A stretch of 64,000 nt of DNA, taken from contig MUGG01000218.1 of the NCBI GenBank assembly GCA_002148405.1, positions 186,001 through 250,000 on the forward strand. The letters run 5' to 3'. The notes beneath the pieces were generated by a model. It had not been told where the DNA came from, made no database searches, and saw nothing but the letters and a program-made list of their open reading frames with translations. Origin of the DNA: Alkalinema sp. CACIAM 70d (GTDB lineage: Bacteria > Cyanobacteriota > Cyanobacteriia > Leptolyngbyales > Leptolyngbyaceae). Made by a program: the position numbers and the translations under genes. Shown piece after piece: positions 60,490 through 64,000 of this stretch (the stretch's first letter is position 1; each line of letters begins with the position of its first letter).

Positions 60490-62511
60490 ATGAATTCCGT
60501 CACCTCTGCTGAAGTCATGTCCCATTGGCAGTCTATTAACCAGCGCTATCTTGCGGCGGCTCTCGTCAGAATCCAATCGGCTCTTCAGTCCTGCTTGCTA
60601 CAACGCAATTCTTCAGAGATCGTAGCGGTTACTGCCGCACCGACTTGGGCTGAGTTAGCGACGATCGCCCAAGCTTCCTCCCATCCTCCGGCCTTAGTTG
60701 TTTTAAGCCGGGTCTTTGATTTAACTGAATTTGAGCAAGATTTACTCATGCTCTGCGTGGGCTGTGAAATGAGTGCAGAAATTGCTCAACTCTGTGCCAA
60801 GGTGCAGGGAAATCCGCAGTTGACGTATCCAACGTTAAGTTTGGCCTTGGCTGCGCTGTCTGAGGTTCATTGGAGTGCGCTGACTCCAGTGCGTCCGCTG
60901 CGGCGTTGGCGCTTGCTGGAAGTGGCGAAGGGTGACAGTTTAACCCAAAGTCGCTTGACGCTGGATGAGCGGATTTTGCATTATTTGCAAGGTGTGTCCT
61001 ATTTCGACGATCGCCTACGTGGCCTAGTCGAATCCTGTTGGCAACCGGTGGATTTACTACCGTCGCAACGGCATTTGGTAGAAAATATTGTTGAAGTGTG
61101 GTCGCAGCCTGGGATGCCTCCCGTGATTCAACTTTGTGGGGATGGAATTGAGGCGCAGAGTGCGATCGCCACAATGGCCTGTGCTACCTGTGGGATGCAG
61201 TTGGGACGCTTGCGAGCAGTGGATTTTCCAACAACGACGGCAGAACGAGAGGCATTGGTCATTTTGTGGGAACGGGAAGCGCTCTTGAGTCAGAGTGCCT
61301 TACTCGTGGATTATGATGCAGCCACGCCCGATCGTGTAGCCCAACTCCAACGATTTGTGGAACAGTTACGCAGTATTGTGATCGTTGTAGGGCGAGAACC
61401 CTTGGTCTTGAATCAGCGATCGACGATTCGGTTTGATCTACCGAAGCTCACCTCAGTTGAACAACGGCAACTCTGGCAGCAAGGCTTAGGGCCTGATGTA
61501 ACTGCGACTCAACAATCGATCGATCGTTTAGTGGCACAATTCAACCTATCAGCACCAATCATTAAAACAGTTGTTGAAGAAACTAAAATTAAACACGAAA
61601 AAATAAATTCAGAAATTCAGAATTTTACGTTGTCTGAGTCATCTATAGAAACGCTATTTGATGCTCTATGGAATCGTTGTCGAATGCAAGCGAGAACCCG
61701 ACTAGACGATTTGGCTCAGCGAATTCCGACGATCGCGGGGTGGGATGATCTCGTTCTGCCAGAATTGCAATGTCAAACGCTACGGGAAATTGTTGCTCAA
61801 GTTCGCCAACGGACACAAGTCTACGAGCATTGGGGCTTCGCGGTGCGGGGAGCTAATGGCCTGGGGATTAGTGCGTTGTTTGCAGGGACGAGTGGAACGG
61901 GCAAAACGATGGCGGCGGAAGTGTTGGCCCATGAGTTACAGTTGGATCTTTACCGGATTGATTTAAGCCAAGTGGTCAGTAAATACATTGGCGAAACTGA
62001 GAAAAATCTGCGGCGGGTTTTTGAAGCGGCGGAGGCCGGGGGCGCTATTTTGTTATTTGATGAAGCGGATGCGCTATTTGGTAAACGCAGTGAGGTCAAG
62101 GATTCCCACGATCGCTATGCCAATATCGAAGTGAGCTATTTGCTGCAACGTATGGAAGCCTACCGGGGTTTAGCGATTCTTACGACGAATCTCCGTAGCG
62201 CGATCGATTCTGCCTTTCTGCGCCGAATTCGTTTTGTGGTGCAGTTCCCGTTTCCCGATTGGGCGCAACGCCGAGAAATTTGGCAACGCATTTTTCCCGC
62301 TAAGCTTCCCACAGAGCAATTAAATTTTGATAAGTTAGCCCAACTGAATATTGCTGGCGGTAATATTCGTAATATCGCTTTAAATGCTGCATTCCTTGCA
62401 GCAGATGCGGCAGACTCCGTGCGGATGGAGCATCTGCTACAAGCAGCTCGTAGTGAATATATTAAGCTTGAAAAAACGCTGACGGATGCGGAAATAGGAG
62501 GTTGGACTTAA
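60490..62511 (+). CDS. AAA+ ATPase of the eCIS operon (Pvc15/Afp15-like)
   Basis: 673 residues. ATG 60490 is preferred (GGGGTG at 60478-60483) over GTG 60481. The N-terminal half is a winged-helix/helical domain with FDLTEFEQDLLMLCVGCEM. A degenerate first nucleotide-binding region lies around 200-300. The C-terminal AAA module has Walker A LFAGTSGTGKTMAAEVLA (about 463-480), Walker B ILLFDEADALFGKRSEVKDSHDRYAN (about 520), and arginine fingers in SAFLRRIRFVVQFPFPD. In eCIS this ATPase is needed for particle assembly, or for cargo loading in some systems. It overlaps the next start codon by one base. Confidence 0.92.
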   Translation: MNSVTSAEVMSHWQSINQRYLAAALVRIQSALQSCLLQRNSSEIVAVTAAPTWAELATIAQASSHPPALVVLSRVFDLTEFEQDLLMLCVGCEMSAEIAQLCAKVQGNPQLTYPTLSLALAALSEVHWSALTPVRPLRRWRLLEVAKGDSLTQSRLTLDERILHYLQGVSYFDDRLRGLVESCWQPVDLLPSQRHLVENIVEVWSQPGMPPVIQLCGDGIEAQSAIATMACATCGMQLGRLRAVDFPTTTAEREALVILWEREALLSQSALLVDYDAATPDRVAQLQRFVEQLRSIVIVVGREPLVLNQRSTIRFDLPKLTSVEQRQLWQQGLGPDVTATQQSIDRLVAQFNLSAPIIKTVVEETKIKHEKINSEIQNFTLSESSIETLFDALWNRCRMQARTRLDDLAQRIPTIAGWDDLVLPELQCQTLREIVAQVRQRTQVYEHWGFAVRGANGLGISALFAGTSGTGKTMAAEVLAHELQLDLYRIDLSQVVSKYIGETEKNLRRVFEAAEAGGAILLFDEADALFGKRSEVKDSHDRYANIEVSYLLQRMEAYRGLAILTTNLRSAIDSAFLRRIRFVVQFPFPDWAQRREIWQRIFPAKLPTEQLNFDKLAQLNIAGGNIRNIALNAAFLAADAADSVRMEHLLQAARSEYIKLEKTLTDAEIGGWT

Positions 62512-62771
62512 TGCAACCCAATCAAATTAATATTCATATCAATCAACTCGTACTCCATGGATTTCCACCTGGGAATCGCGATCGTATGTATGCTGCCATT
62601 CAACAAGAGTTAACGCGCCTGCTGACGGAACAGGGAATTCCGCCGACATTGATGCAAGGAGCCAAGGCAGATCAAATTGATGGCGGATCGTTTAATATGA
62701 CAGTAGGTGCGAAAACGGAGGGGATTGGCACGGAAATTGCCCGATCGATCTATGGAGGGTTAGGTGGATGA
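62511..62771 (+). CDS. Small conserved eCIS-associated protein
   Basis: 86 residues. ATG 62511 (TAATG overlap with the ATPase stop, AGGAGG 9 nt upstream) is preferred over TTG 62502. The pattern IHINQLVLHGFPPGNRDRMYAAIQQELTRLL ... GTEIARSIYGGL resembles small proteins commonly encoded between the AAA ATPase and DUF4157 genes in eCIS operons. It has no known catalytic motif. It overlaps the next gene by ATGA, so it is translationally coupled to the putative cargo gene. A chaperone or adaptor role for that protein is a guess. Confidence 0.8.
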   Translation: MQPNQINIHINQLVLHGFPPGNRDRMYAAIQQELTRLLTEQGIPPTLMQGAKADQIDGGSFNMTVGAKTEGIGTEIARSIYGGLGG

Positions 62772-64000
62772 CCCAGAAAACCCAAACTACAACGAAACTG
62801 ACTTCGCAACCCACACTCAATCTAGATCAGTCAGGGTTATTGCAGCGCAAATGCGAATGTGGCAATGCGGCGGGCTTAACGGGAGAATGTGAGGATTGCC
62901 AGCGGCGACAACTGACGGGCGATCGACGAAAAGATCCGGATGCGGTTACAGCTCCGGTTTTGCACAACTGGATTCAACCCAAGCTAACGATCGGTGAACC
63001 GAATGACCAGTACGAACAAGAGGCCGATCGGGTGGCCGACCAAGTTATGCGGATGCCTACTCCAGATGTCCTAACAAGCAGGCCATTGGTTCACTCAAAT
63101 CTGCCATTTACAGCCTCCCCATTCCCTCTTCAAAAGCAGGAACTGAAAGAGGAAGACGAGGAAAAGAAGAAAGGAAAAATTCAGGCCAAGGAAGAGCCTG
63201 GGCAGGTTCCTGAGGTCACTTCAGATTTAGAGAAACGGTTACGAGCAAGTCAGGGAAAGGGGCAACCACTGCCAGAGCAAACTCGATCGTTTATGGAACC
63301 GCGCTTTGGGACAGATTTTAGCCAAGTGCGAGTGCATACGGATAATGAAGCGGCACAAATGAATCGAGCAATCAATGCTCAAGCGTTTACCCATCGTCAG
63401 GATATTTATTTCGCTGCTGATAAATATCACCCCGCGTCCAAGGTGGGTCAGCAGTTGGTAGCCCATGAATTGACTCATGTAATGCAGCAGACAGGTGAGA
63501 TTCAATACCAGTTTCACTTGCCTCCAATACTTAATCCTCAGGCTCAGCTAATAAATTCTCTTGTTCAATGTCAAAAAGAGACGATATCGAGAGTAGTAAC
63601 AACACCCCCAGTAGACAGTGGAGTTAAACCTTCAGAAAACATTACAGAGCAAAAAAAAGAGTTTCCGCCAGATTTTAATCCAGAAGAAGAAGCCAAAAAG
63701 CTTTATGAGGCATTTAAAGGATGGGGGACTGATGAGCGAATGGTGTTCGACGTTCTTACCACTGGTCGCCAAGATATGACTCAGGCGATCGAAACGGCTT
63801 ATAACCAACTTTATAGTTCTCCAACTCTAGAAACGCGACTACATGAAGAGTTATCTGGTAATGACTTAGAACGAGCCCTGATACTGCTCGGTCATGGCAA
63901 ACTTGACCTAAGAGATAAAGTACGTGAGGTCATGCGAGATATTGTTCAAGGGGACGGTTTCAATGAAGAAAAACTTTTCCATGCCCTAGAGCATTCTAGC
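62768..64000 (+). CDS. DUF4157 metallopeptidase-like protein with annexin-like repeat(s), 3' end outside window
   Basis: 411 codons, open to the window end. ATG 62768 overlaps the previous stop. An N-terminal zinc-knuckle-like motif typical of cyanobacterial eCIS proteins (KCECG, Cys 29/31, then CEDC, Cys 41/44) precedes the first DUF4157 block (QPKLTIGEPNDQYEQEADRV). After a charged linker (EEDEEKKKGK), the core DUF4157 has FMEPRFGTDFSQVRVHTD and the zinc-protease motif HELTH at 233-237. From about residue 305 to 377 there is an annexin-type repeat: AKKLYEAFKGWGTDERMVF, then a 40-residue spacing to LHEELSG. This keeps the GxGTD loop and the distal Glu that bind calcium in type II sites. A second, weaker repeat may start at DKVREVM (GDGFNEEKLFHAL). 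Likely an injected effector or a tip-associated protein. Confidence 0.85.
   Translation, partial: MTQKTQTTTKLTSQPTLNLDQSGLLQRKCECGNAAGLTGECEDCQRRQLTGDRRKDPDAVTAPVLHNWIQPKLTIGEPNDQYEQEADRVADQVMRMPTPDVLTSRPLVHSNLPFTASPFPLQKQELKEEDEEKKKGKIQAKEEPGQVPEVTSDLEKRLRASQGKGQPLPEQTRSFMEPRFGTDFSQVRVHTDNEAAQMNRAINAQAFTHRQDIYFAADKYHPASKVGQQLVAHELTHVMQQTGEIQYQFHLPPILNPQAQLINSLVQCQKETISRVVTTPPVDSGVKPSENITEQKKEFPPDFNPEEEAKKLYEAFKGWGTDERMVFDVLTTGRQDMTQAIETAYNQLYSSPTLETRLHEELSGNDLERALILLGHGKLDLRDKVREVMRDIVQGDGFNEEKLFHALEHSS

Noticed and set aside
63239-63517. 92-codon minus-strand frame near the right edge
   Set aside because: It is antisense to the DUF4157-annexin gene, which is strongly supported.

Overview
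The window looks like cyanobacterial DNA. The octamer GCGATCGC (HIP1) and its core CGATCG recur throughout on both strands. Several gene families seen here are typical of filamentous cyanobacteria: a TonB-dependent receptor with an AMIN domain, 'S-layer/haemagglutinin' two-partner-secretion proteins, and DUF4157 proteins linked to contractile injection systems. Genus cannot be read from the sequence; a Leptolyngbya-like filamentous species is a guess. A plasmid-type replication and partition block lies in the middle, so the window is probably part of a large plasmid or chromid, or a chromosome carrying an integrated one.

Layout. 1-12.8 kb: the end of a hybrid PKS-NRPS cluster (KR-carrier PKS fragment, luciferase-like monooxygenase, C-A-PCP-C NRPS), then a TonB-dependent siderophore-type receptor and a TonB-like protein. 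This arrangement suggests making and taking up a metallophore. 12.8-19 kb: an integrase fragment, two unrecognised cyanobacterial genes, a zinc alcohol dehydrogenase, a decayed Rpn-type nuclease tail, and parA-parB flanked by five copies of a 20-bp palindrome (proposed centromere). 19-24.6 kb: a terpene synthase-histidine kinase operon, a HEAT-repeat protein and a DUF1016 (YhcG) nuclease. 24.6-29 kb: a replication-initiator-like protein with a C-terminal Xre helix-turn-helix, a non-coding region of about 0.95 kb with two families of short repeats (proposed origin), and an archaeo-eukaryotic-type primase.

29.2-50.1 kb: one TpsB/FhaC outer-membrane transporter followed by seven tandem TpsA exoprotein paralogues, all on the + strand. 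Six are intact and the last has a frameshift. They share the secretion domain and the C-terminal domain and differ in the beta-helix middle. Conserved spacers between genes and near-identical 3' tracts point to tandem duplication and gene conversion. 50.1-53 kb: a small cyanobacterial hypothetical gene, an FeS-type photolyase/cryptochrome and a Vat/CatB-like acetyltransferase.

53.5-64 kb: the start of an extracellular/thylakoid-type contractile injection system (eCIS) operon: sheath, tube, gp51-like zinc protein, a 709-residue disordered protein, DUF4255 cap/terminator, AAA+ ATPase, an 86-residue conserved protein, and an open-ended gene encoding a DUF4157 (HELTH) domain followed by an annexin-like repeat. 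The last gene runs off the window and is a likely cargo or toxin. The most notable items are this DUF4157-annexin protein, the palindromic centromere-like sites beside a ParA lacking the signature lysine, the two-family repeat origin, and the seven-gene exoprotein array.
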